This document shows positions 1-5,353 of a stretch of 8,615 nucleotides of DNA, piece after piece; the first letter of the stretch is position 1, and the number at the start of each line of letters is the position of its first letter. The notes under the pieces are model-generated. The model was not told the origin of the DNA and did not search any database. It saw only the letters and a program-made list of their open reading frames with translations. The stretch lies in contig DATKWD010000114.1 of NCBI GenBank assembly GCA_035529695.1, positions 1 through 8,615 of the forward strand, read 5' to 3'. The stretch is from DATKWD01 sp035529695. Lineage in GTDB: Bacteria > Actinomycetota > Acidimicrobiia > Acidimicrobiales > Salinilacustritrichaceae. The position numbers and the translations under genes were made by a program.

Positions 1-270
1 GATCGGCGGAGCGAACCCCTTGGGCCGAAGCCCCTGGGGCTTGTGGTCCGACACGATGATGCTCTCGGACGTGAAGTGCTGGGTGTCCTTGGCGATCTGG
101 CTGACGTCGTCGTGGTCGACCGGGAACCAGCAGCCCCCGAAGCGGTCGGTGTGGGCCACCGGACACCTCTCGCGGAGGTCCTCCCAGATCTCCGGGGCGC
201 TCGCCGCGTAGTCGGCATGCGTGTGGTCGAAGTCGGTCGCCCAGTCGGCGACGGGAGGACGGTCCGTCAT
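1..270 (-). CDS. Cytochrome P450, N-terminal fragment (runs off left edge)
   Basis: The minus strand is open from ATG at 268-270 to the window edge and encodes the first 90 residues of a cytochrome P450, a haem-thiolate monooxygenase. The N-terminal pattern is typical of soluble bacterial P450s: residues 28-39 read E-I-W-E-D-L-R-E-R-C-P-V, followed by A-H-T-D-R-F-G-G-C-W, then the 'D..DV..IAKD..HFTS' segment at about 52-69 that belongs to the B helix and sheet region. The I-helix, ExxR and haem-ligand Cys motifs would lie outside the window, so substrate and subfamily cannot be told. There is no membrane anchor, as is usual for bacterial P450s. The start is supported by a -10 box (TATCCT) seven bases upstream, implying a leaderless or nearly leaderless message. 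It is divergent from the ArsC-family gene and shares a 70-base control region with it. Confidence 0.85.
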   Translation of the reverse strand, partial: MTDRPPVADWATDFDHTHADYAASAPEIWEDLRERCPVAHTDRFGGCWFPVDHDDVSQIAKDTQHFTSESIIVSDHKPQGLRPKGFAPPI

Positions 271-277
271 GGCGAGC

Positions 278-307
278 AGGATAACGCTCGTTATGCATCG
301 TTGTCCT
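278..307 (-). promoter_or_regulatory. Putative P450 promoter (leaderless type)
   Basis: On the minus strand a -35-like AGGACA (302-307) is followed after 18 bases by TATCCT (278-283), seven bases before the P450 ATG. This spacing would put the transcription start at or next to the start codon, a common arrangement in actinobacteria. The -35 matches only four of six consensus bases. Confidence 0.45.
281..294. promoter_or_regulatory. 14-bp perfect palindrome, likely repressor operator
   Basis: ATAACG-CT-CGTTAT is a perfect inverted repeat with a 2-bp centre, the size and shape of a TetR-family operator. It overlaps the -10 box of the P450 promoter (278-283), so a bound protein would block P450 transcription. 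A third half-site, CGTTGT (299-304), lies one step further right. Together with the left arm it makes a second, wider inverted repeat (276-286 with 299-309, one mismatch in 11). No regulator gene is in the window, so the binding protein is unknown. Confidence 0.5.
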
Positions 308-327
308 GCCCGCCGCGAGTCCGCGCC

Positions 328-333
328 TACCAT
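328..333 (+). promoter_or_regulatory. Putative -10 box of the ArsC-family gene
   Basis: TACCAT fits the actinobacterial TANNNT pattern and ends seven bases before the ATG at 341, consistent with a leaderless transcript starting at that ATG. This favours 341 over the in-frame ATG at 332, which lies inside the box. No good -35 hexamer is seen at 16-18 bases. Confidence 0.35.
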
Positions 334-340
334 GCGCCCC

Positions 341-700
341 ATGGCCCACATCACGGTGCTCCACAACAAGCACTGAAACTCGTCTCAGAACGCCTTGGCG
401 GTCGCCGAGGAGCAGCACGTCGACATCGACGTGGTCGAGTACATGAAGCAGAACCCGACCCACGACGAGCTCGCCGCCATCGCCGCGAAGCTCGAGGATC
501 CCGTGGCCGACATGGTCCGCAAGGACAGCCAGTTCAAGAAGCTCGAGCTCGACGCGGACGACTACGTCGACGCCGACACGGTGGTCGAGCTGCTGGTGCG
601 ATATCCACGACTGATCCAGCGGCCGATCCTCGTTCGTGAGGACAAGGCGATCGTCGGCCGCCCGAAAGATCGCATCGCTCCGTTCCTCAACGGCGAGTAG
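341..700 (+). CDS. arsC: ArsC-family selenoprotein (Sec encoded by in-frame TGA at 374-376)
   Basis: A 119-residue protein of the ArsC/Spx/YffB thioredoxin-fold family if TGA (374-376) is read as selenocysteine. The start reads MAHITVLHNKH-U-NSSQ, so U occupies position 12, the catalytic Cys of E. coli R773 ArsC (family pattern HNPxC). Counting with U12 included, His8, Arg60, Arg94 (in QRPI) and Arg107 (in GRP) all land on the R773 active-site numbers. Length is within the family range. There is no cysteine anywhere in the protein, so the oxidised selenol must be resolved by an external thiol, as in glutaredoxin-coupled ArsC enzymes. Actinobacteria would probably use mycoredoxin or thioredoxin. 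A SECIS-like hairpin follows the TGA at the right distance. The likely role is cytosolic reduction of arsenate or another oxyanion or disulfide; no arsR or arsenite efflux gene adjoins, so the substrate is uncertain. It is convergent with the acetyltransferase gene, 16 bases apart. A caller ignoring Sec would start at the TTG at 395 and lose the active site. Confidence 0.88.
393..410 (+). promoter_or_regulatory. bSECIS-like hairpin of the ArsC-family selenoprotein
   Basis: CCTTGGC (393-399) pairs over all seven positions, including one G-U wobble, with GCCGAGG (404-410) around the loop GGTC (400-403). The loop begins after 23 bases downstream of the TGA. Bacterial SECIS elements lie inside the coding region just after UGA, with a short apical loop bearing GG or GU about 16-37 bases away. 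SelB reads the loop. The fit is by eye; no folding energy was computed, and GC-rich coding DNA forms chance hairpins. Confidence 0.65.
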
Positions 701-716
701 GCGGCTCCGGCGAACC

Positions 717-1307
717 TCAGCGAGGCTCGCGCCGCATCGGGATCATCAGCGGCCCGTCGTCGCCACCGCACCGGAACTCGCCGATCGGGCTGAATCCGTG
801 GCGGTGGTAGAAGGACAGGTTGCGGGGGTTCGAGGACTCGAGGTGCACGGCGAACCCACCCTCGTCGGCCAGGCGGAGCCCCGGTTCCATCAACGCGGTA
901 CCCACTCCCCCGCCCTGCGCCGCCGGGTCGACGCCGGCGATGCCGAGATAGACGTGCGGCTCGTCGGGGAGGTACTCGATCGTCCGTCCGAGCTCCATGA
1001 GGCCGGGCTCGGCCCGCTCGCCCACGTGGGCGGCCACGCACGCGAACAGCGGAGCCAGGTCGGCCTCACCGAGAGCGTGGCGATCGGGCGGCGCCCACAA
1101 CGTCGCCCCGACACCGCCGGGAGCCACATAGACGTGCCCGAGCGCGAAGTACCGCTCGACGAAGAAGTCCATGAAGTCGCCGAGCGCGGCCAGATGATCG
1201 GACGCCGCTGCGAACAACCACTGCTGCACCGGATCGTCGGCGAACGCCCGAGTCAGCGCCGCCGACACCACGGGGAGGTCGGCGCTGGTCGCCAGAGCGC
1301 TGGCCAT
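717..1307 (-). CDS. GNAT-family N-acetyltransferase
   Basis: A 196-residue protein of the GNAT superfamily, which transfers an acetyl group from acetyl-CoA to an amine. Residues 118-140 carry the diagnostic motif A: the H-V-Y-L-G-I-A-G-V-D-P strand, then A-A-Q-G-G-G-V-G-T-A-L, whose Q-G-G-G-V-G loop binds the CoA pyrophosphate. The C-terminal segment at about 155-175 (V-H-L-E-S-S-N-P-R-N-L-S-F-Y-H-R-H-G-F) is the usual motif B with the FYxxxGF signature. The substrate cannot be told. The ATG at 1305-1307 overlaps the ygfZ stop by one base (TGATG), which indicates translational coupling; in-frame starts further upstream would lie inside ygfZ and read as arginine-rich nonsense. It is convergent with the ArsC-family gene. 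Confidence 0.88.
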   Translation of the reverse strand: MASALATSADLPVVSAALTRAFADDPVQQWLFAAASDHLAALGDFMDFFVERYFALGHVYVAPGGVGATLWAPPDRHALGEADLAPLFACVAAHVGERAEPGLMELGRTIEYLPDEPHVYLGIAGVDPAAQGGGVGTALMEPGLRLADEGGFAVHLESSNPRNLSFYHRHGFSPIGEFRCGGDDGPLMIPMRREPR

Positions 1308-2011
1308 CAGAGCTCCTCGACCGTGCACGACACGCCGTTCACCATGGCGTGCCCACTGGTGAGCTTGCGCGACACCCGGGCCAAGGCGACCCACGACGAA
1401 TCACCTGCGGCCGAGGAGGTGATCTGGCCGACCGGCTCGGACTCCACCTCGACTGCTGCGGCCGGCGCCGGTTCGGCACCGCCCCCTCTGAGCCGCACGA
1501 GCCGCGTGGGCGCCGTTCCGCCGCGGCTGTCCATGCGTGCCACCAGCTCCTGGCCGACGTAGCAGCCCTTCTCGAAGTCGACGGCGGCCGCGACGAAGCC
1601 CGTCGATGCCGCGAGGTCGCCCGGCTCGACGTCGGTGCCCATCCGCAACACCCCGGCGTCGATGCGATCGAACTCGGCGATGTCCGGACCCTCGGCGTTC
1701 TCGGGGTCGGCCTCGAGGCCGACCTCGCAATCCGTCCGCAGCTTGAACCGCAGGAGTCGGGTGTGGAGTGGCTCCCCGAAGCCGGCGTCGAGAACGAGCT
1801 CGAACCGGTCGGCGGCGGTGCGGCGCAGACGCGCCAACGCATCGACCTTGCCGTCGGGTGACAGCACGAACGTCCACGCCCAGCCGCCGACTCCGACCGA
1901 TGCAACGTCCTGGCTCACCTGTCCCTGGAGGAACGACTCGGCGTCGGGGCCCTCGACGATCACGGTGTCGGCGGGACTGGGGAGGAACGATTCCGGGGCA
2001 GGGGTCGTCAT
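1307..2011 (-). CDS. ygfZ: YgfZ/GcvT-like folate-binding Fe-S maintenance protein
   Basis: A 234-residue protein of the YgfZ (COG0354/IBA57-like) family, which binds tetrahydrofolate and helps maintain certain iron-sulfur enzymes. The family signature K-G-C-Y-x-G-Q-E is intact at residues 148-155 (KGCYVGQE, Cys150). The N-terminal part (V-E-G-P-D-A-E-S-F-L-Q-G-Q-V-S-Q-D-V at about 19-36) matches the start of the GcvT-like fold, with L-S-P-D-G-K-V following at 50-56. It is shorter than E. coli YgfZ (about 326 aa) but typical of actinobacterial members. The ATG at 2009-2011 was chosen because the next in-frame start (2065) adds an arginine-rich tail that runs into the divergent hydroxylase gene. 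It is translationally coupled to the acetyltransferase downstream. Fe-S or redox stress is the likely context, but nothing here shows regulation. Confidence 0.9.
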   Translation of the reverse strand: MTTPAPESFLPSPADTVIVEGPDAESFLQGQVSQDVASVGVGGWAWTFVLSPDGKVDALARLRRTAADRFELVLDAGFGEPLHTRLLRFKLRTDCEVGLEADPENAEGPDIAEFDRIDAGVLRMGTDVEPGDLAASTGFVAAAVDFEKGCYVGQELVARMDSRGGTAPTRLVRLRGGGAEPAPAAAVEVESEPVGQITSSAAGDSSWVALARVSRKLTSGHAMVNGVSCTVEEL

Positions 2012-2048
2012 GGGCGTCCGAGCGTATCGACCTGCAAGACTTCGACCC

Positions 2049-3203
2049 GTGGCGATCGATCTCACGGTGGCAGCCGTCCCGGTGTACTTCGCGACGATGG
2101 CGGCCGAGAAGCGATGGCTCGATCGCCGCGCCGCAGAACAGGGAGAGAGCCCGGCCGACTACACCCGCGAGGACACCATCGCGAGCCTGTCGATGGGGGT
2201 GGGCAGCCTCGTCGTGCCCCTGGCCACGCACGCCATCGCCCGCTACGTGGTTCCCGGCGAGGGGCGGTTCGGCAAGGTGCTCGTCAGGTCGGCCATCGCG
2301 GGCGCCGTCGTCACGACCATCGCCGACCGGATCGCACGCGCCGACCAGCCGGCGGCCGACCAGGCCGGAGACCACACCGACAGCGACACCCAACACGAGT
2401 CGCGGGCACGGCGGCGAAAGGTCACCCGTTGGGCGAAACGGGTGGCCAGGGTGGGTGGCGTGGCAACGATCACCACCGGTGCCCTTGCGGTCACCACCAA
2501 GTTCGCCGCGGTGACCGAACCCAGGCGCATGTGGGCCAGGGGTCAGGAACGCGATCTCGGGTCGGGGCCGCTGGCGTGGCTCGCCGCCATCGTCGGGTGG
2601 GACTTCATCTACTACTGGAACCACCGGTTCATGCACGAGGTCCGGGGCATGTGGGCGATCCACGTGGTCCACCACTCGAGCGAGCGGTACAACCTGTCGA
2701 CCGCGCTCCGCCAGCCGGTGGCCGACGTGCTCGGGGTGTGGGTTCCGTACGGGCTCCTCGCCCGGGCCGGCGTCCGACCGAACCTCATCAGCCAGGCGCG
2801 GGCGATCAACCTGCTCTACCAGTACTGGATCCACACCGATGCGATCGGGCGGTTGTCAGCGGGCATCGAGTCGGTGTTCAACACGCCGTCGCACCATCGG
2901 GCCCATCACGGCCGGAATCCGCAGTACCTCGATCGCAACCACGGCTCGATCCTGATCGTGTGGGACAAGGTGTTCGGCACGTTCGAGCCCGAGGACGAGC
3001 CCGTCGTCTATGGCCTGACCACCAACATCGAGTCGTTCAATCCCGCGGTGATCGCCACCCACGAGTACCGCGACATCGCCCGCGACGTCGCCGATTCGAC
3101 GACGTGGCGTGACCGTCTGTCCTTCGCGCTGCGGGGTCCGGGCTGGGCCTACGAGCAACATCGCCGCAAGCACGAGGAGGCTGCCCAGGTCGTGCCAGCC
3201 TGA
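2049..3203 (+). CDS. Sterol desaturase / fatty acid hydroxylase family membrane di-iron enzyme
   Basis: A 384-residue integral membrane protein of the fatty acid hydroxylase superfamily (sterol desaturase, alkylglycerol monooxygenase type), which uses a histidine-bound di-iron centre and O2 to oxidise lipids. The histidine clusters are visible in order: H192-R-F-M-H196, H205-V-V-H-H209, H262 in Y-W-I-H-T-D, and H282-H-R-A-H-H287, the last within FNTPSHHRAHHGRNP, followed by L-I-V-W-D-K-V-F-G-T-F-E-P-E. Membrane segments are likely near residues 4-18, 48-68, 80-95, 135-155 and 172-190. Between the second pair lies an unusual hydrophilic stretch (about 95-130), rich in Asp, Gln and then Arg/Lys. 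The GTG at 2049 gives a hydrophobic start (MAIDLTVAAVPVYF) and a 37-bp gap to ygfZ. The ATG at 2010 would add 13 residues and overlap ygfZ by 2 bp. The lipid substrate is unknown. Confidence 0.87.
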   Translation: MAIDLTVAAVPVYFATMAAEKRWLDRRAAEQGESPADYTREDTIASLSMGVGSLVVPLATHAIARYVVPGEGRFGKVLVRSAIAGAVVTTIADRIARADQPAADQAGDHTDSDTQHESRARRRKVTRWAKRVARVGGVATITTGALAVTTKFAAVTEPRRMWARGQERDLGSGPLAWLAAIVGWDFIYYWNHRFMHEVRGMWAIHVVHHSSERYNLSTALRQPVADVLGVWVPYGLLARAGVRPNLISQARAINLLYQYWIHTDAIGRLSAGIESVFNTPSHHRAHHGRNPQYLDRNHGSILIVWDKVFGTFEPEDEPVVYGLTTNIESFNPAVIATHEYRDIARDVADSTTWRDRLSFALRGPGWAYEQHRRKHEEAAQVVPA

Positions 3204-3254
3204 TCGGCGACGTCGAAGACGGCCAGGGAGGTCGGCCTCGGGCATGCAGATCGC

Positions 3255-3293
3255 TACGATCTGTGGGTGCTCGACGCTGAGGTCACCGCGTGA
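3255..3293 (+). promoter_or_regulatory. Possible promoter and 8-codon leader before the peptidase gene
   Basis: TACGAT (3255-3260) fits a -10 box. Six bases later a GTG (3267) opens an 8-codon frame (MLDAEVTA) whose TGA overlaps the next gene's GTG as GTGA. This could be a leaderless, coupled leader peptide. No -35 is evident, and the frame is so short that chance is a real alternative. Confidence 0.2.
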
Positions 3294-4105
3294 ACCACTG
3301 CAGCGGCAAGGCGACCGACCTCATCGACGCCACCCACATCGGGGCAACCGAGTGGGGGTTTCGTGGCCGCCTCCACGCGCCCCTTCCCGGAAGGACCACC
3401 GCGTTCGCCGGACGAGGGCGGCGCCTCACCTTCAACCGGGCGTTCTGGCAACGTCTCGATGACTGGGCACTGAACTTCAACCGCTGGTCGAACCTCAGCC
3501 ACCGGGCCGGATCGGGTCCACGCGACATCGACTGGTTCGGTGAAGTCGGCACCATGGCCTGCAACCGACCCACCGCAGCCCACAACCGGGCACGCGGTAT
3601 CGATCTCTGCCAGATCCGGTTCAGCAACGGTGCCCGCATCGACATGAACGCCTCGCATGAGGGTTCGCTCACCGATCAGCGGCTCTACCTGGCATCGGTG
3701 GCGTCGCTTCGGCGCTACTTCGGCACCGTGTTGACCTGCTGGTACAACCCCGAGCACCGCGACCACCTCCATGTCGACGACCTGACCTCGGTCCACCCGA
3801 TCCGTTCGAAGAACCGGACCGACACCACCCTCGTCCAGGCGGCAGCACGCCTGCTCGACGGAGCGTCCCTGCCGATCGACGGGGTGTGGAGCAACGAGAC
3901 CGAGACCGCCTATCGCGGGTTGGTCGACACCTTCGGCCTCGCCTCGGCCGACCCCCGAGGCGACGTCAACGACGGCATTCTGCTGCTCACCCACATCATG
4001 CGAGCCGGCCTCGGTGACGTCGATGCCGGTGCCGTTGCGGACCACGTGATCGACATCCACGAACCGGGCCTCGTCAGCGGGTTCAGCGAGGGCCACCGCA
4101 GCTGA
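3290..4105 (+). CDS. M15/extensin-like zinc peptidase with C-terminal peptidoglycan-binding-like domain
   Basis: A 271-residue protein resembling the D-Ala-D-Ala carboxypeptidase/extensin-like (M15-related) fold, enzymes that cut or bind peptidoglycan peptides. The zinc-ligand pattern is visible: H98-x6-D105 in A-H-N-R-A-R-G-I-D-L, then E155-H-R-D-H-L-H161-V-D, giving H-x-H. Between them lies R-I-D-M-N and the segment L-A-S-V-A-S-L-R-R-Y-F-G-T-V-L typical of the extensin-like domain. Residues about 178-215 (T-L-V-Q-A-A-A-R-L-L-D ... I-D-G-V-W-S-N-E-T-E-T-A-Y) look like a peptidoglycan-binding-1 repeat. The GTG at 3290 is the only reasonable start, since an in-frame TGA stands at 3278; GAGGT lies six bases upstream as a ribosome site. 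There is no signal peptide or membrane segment, which is odd for a wall enzyme. Function is by motif only. Confidence 0.7.
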   Translation: MNHCSGKATDLIDATHIGATEWGFRGRLHAPLPGRTTAFAGRGRRLTFNRAFWQRLDDWALNFNRWSNLSHRAGSGPRDIDWFGEVGTMACNRPTAAHNRARGIDLCQIRFSNGARIDMNASHEGSLTDQRLYLASVASLRRYFGTVLTCWYNPEHRDHLHVDDLTSVHPIRSKNRTDTTLVQAAARLLDGASLPIDGVWSNETETAYRGLVDTFGLASADPRGDVNDGILLLTHIMRAGLGDVDAGAVADHVIDIHEPGLVSGFSEGHRS

Positions 4106-4108
4106 AGA

Positions 4109-4127
4109 CCGACGCGGCAAGGGTCGG
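4109..4127. terminator. Weak hairpin between convergent genes
   Basis: CCGAC (4109-4113) can pair with GTCGG (4123-4127) around a 9-base loop, in the 35-base gap between the stops of the peptidase (+) and XdhC (-) genes. There is no T-run. Position rather than strength suggests a terminator. Confidence 0.2.
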
Positions 4128-4140
4128 ATTCGCCGTCTCG

Positions 4141-4923
4141 TCAGTGAATCGGACCCGCTGCGTCCTTCAGCGGAGCCGAGGCGGTCCGACCGGTTCGCAT
4201 CGTGATGATCTCGGCGCAGATCGAGATCGCGGTCTCTTCGGGGGTCCGCGCACCGAGGTCGAGGCCGATCGGGGCGCTCATGCGTGCGAGCGCGACGGGA
4301 TCGGCACCTGCGTCGACCAGCCGACGATGCCGATCCAGGGTGGTGCGACGAGAGCCCATGACCCCCAGATAACCGACGTCGGTGTCGAGCGCCGCCATCA
4401 CGGCGGGCACGTCGAACTTCGGATCGTGGGTCAGGACGCACACTGCGTCGAGCGGCCCGAGAGACGCTCCGACCTTCTCGAGGTATCGGTGGGGCCAGTC
4501 GACGATCACCTCGTGGGCATCGGGAAACCGTTCGCGGGTGGCGAACACTTCGCGGGCGTCGCACACCGTGACTCGGTAGCCGAGGACGTTCGCGACCTCG
4601 ACCAGAGCCCTCGTGAAATCGACCGCGCCGAAGATCAACATCCTCGGCGGCGCCGCGAAGCATTCGATGAAGACCCGCACGTCGGCGACGCGTGCCTCGC
4701 CGTGCGGGCCGTACGACCGGACGCCGCTGATGCCCGAGGCCAGCGATCCGAGCGCGTCGCGTGCCACCACCCGATCGAGTCCCGGGTCGCCGAGCGAGCC
4801 CATGGGTTCGCGTTGCGGAGACACCAGGAGCTTCGCCCCCGTGCCCGGGCCATCGACCACGGTGGCGAGGGCGACCGGGTCATCGGCTCGGACCGCCGCC
4901 GCAAGTGCGTCGAAGACGGTCAC
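4141..4923 (-). CDS. xdhC: XdhC-family molybdenum hydroxylase maturation protein (C-terminal Rossmann type)
   Basis: A 260-residue XdhC/CoxI-family protein. XdhC proteins bind molybdenum cofactor, help to sulfurate it, and pass it to xanthine dehydrogenase or CO-dehydrogenase-type hydroxylases. Residues about 14-45 keep a reduced N-terminal XdhC motif (D-P-V-A-L-A-T-V-V ... G-A-K-L-L-V) without the usual PRxxG and SGGCVE. From residue 94 the C-terminal Rossmann-like domain follows: R-M-L-I-F-G-A-V-D-F, V-T-V-C-D-A-R, then Y-L-G-V-M-G-S-R-R-T at 185-194 and P-I-G-L-D-L-G-A-R-T-P-E-E at 218-230, both hallmark XdhC_C motifs. In the first Rossmann turn the usual glycine-rich loop reads GAVDF. The GTG start (4921-4923) overlaps the upstream stop as GTGA. 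No hydroxylase structural gene is in view; it may lie elsewhere. Confidence 0.9.
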   Translation of the reverse strand: MTVFDALAAAVRADDPVALATVVDGPGTGAKLLVSPQREPMGSLGDPGLDRVVARDALGSLASGISGVRSYGPHGEARVADVRVFIECFAAPPRMLIFGAVDFTRALVEVANVLGYRVTVCDAREVFATRERFPDAHEVIVDWPHRYLEKVGASLGPLDAVCVLTHDPKFDVPAVMAALDTDVGYLGVMGSRRTTLDRHRRLVDAGADPVALARMSAPIGLDLGARTPEETAISICAEIITMRTGRTASAPLKDAAGPIH

Positions 4924-5234
4924 CAGTCGACCGGTTCGATGAACACCCTGATGATGCCGCCACACGTGAGCCCCACGGCCATGGCCTCGGCGTCGGAGAA
5001 TCCGAAGGACACGATCCGCCGCTCGCCGGTCTCGAGGATGTCGAGTGCCTCGACGAGCACCGCTCCTTCGACACACCCGCCCGACACCGAACCGGCGATC
5101 TCGCTGCGCTCGTTGACGGCCATGGCAGCTCCGGGGAGGCGCGGCCCGGAGCCCTCGACGTCGACGACCCGAGCCACGGCGACGGCCAGCCCCGCGGCCC
5201 GCCACGACGCGATGTCGTCGAGGATCTCCTTCAT
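4920..5234 (-). CDS. Stand-alone XdhC/CoxI N-terminal domain protein
   Basis: A 104-residue protein that is just the XdhC_CoxI N-terminal domain. Residues 26-37 (V-E-G-S-G-P-R-L-P-G-A-A-M) carry the GSxPRxxGA motif, and 48-56 (G-S-V-S-G-G-C-V-E) the conserved SGGCVE with Cys54. The C-terminal C91-G-G sits in the usual LTCGG motif near the domain end. It probably works with the following XdhC protein in molybdenum cofactor sulfuration or insertion, since together they make up a full XdhC. The ATG at 5232-5234 follows a GAGG ten bases away, and its four-base GTGA overlap with the next gene indicates coupled translation. In the same frame, the stretch above the ATG is arginine-rich, so a longer start is unlikely. 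Confidence 0.87.
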   Translation of the reverse strand: MKEILDDIASWRAAGLAVAVARVVDVEGSGPRLPGAAMAVNERSEIAGSVSGGCVEGAVLVEALDILETGERRIVSFGFSDAEAMAVGLTCGGIIRVFIEPVDW

Positions 5235-5317
5235 GCCGCGATCGCCTCGGCCAGGTGCTCGAGCGCATCGAACGAGCGACCCGCGACGTCGTCGTCGACC
5301 GACTCGGGGTTCCACAC
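5231..5317 (-). CDS. Possible small ORF between the Sec-thioredoxin and XdhC genes
   Basis: The frame WNPESVDDDVAGRSFDALE (residues 2-20 from GTG at 5315-5317) has GC-ending codons and an acidic, protein-like composition. Its TGA overlaps the XdhC ATG as ATGA, as expected for a coupled gene. It would encode 28 residues of no recognised family. The reading remains open, in the same frame, back to the stop of the thioredoxin gene at 5354, where only the codons for SSPEQPPVACLI intervene. It may be a short gene, a remnant of a longer one, or chance. Confidence 0.25.
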   Translation of the reverse strand: MWNPESVDDDVAGRSFDALEHLAEAIAA

Positions 5318-5353
5318 GATCAGGCACGCTACCGGCGGCTGCTCAGGTGACGA

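Noticed and set aside
43..639. 198-codon plus-strand frame across the P450 start, control region and ArsC-family gene
   Set aside because: It is antisense to the P450 and out of frame with arsC; the product is Arg/His-rich and of no family, as expected for a shadow frame in GC-rich DNA.
341..700. ArsC-family gene as a pseudogene broken by a point mutation
   Set aside because: Frame is intact on both sides, active-site arginines are conserved, the TGA replaces precisely the catalytic Cys, a SECIS-like hairpin follows, and a second gene shows the same pattern.
1401..2834. 477-codon minus-strand frame and other long frames opposite the hydroxylase gene
   Set aside because: Composition is Arg/Gly/His/Pro-rich and lacks domains; the opposite strand holds a clear histidine-motif enzyme and ygfZ.
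3204..3293. In-frame continuation of the hydroxylase gene past its TGA (3201-3203) as a third Sec site
   Set aside because: No redox motif or Cys-homologue reason surrounds that TGA, and the hydroxylase ends at a natural length; only the tiny coupled leader frame is retained, at low confidence.
3254..4663. 469-codon minus-strand frame across the peptidase and XdhC genes
   Set aside because: It spans two convincing genes in other frames, and reads as low-complexity Arg-rich protein.
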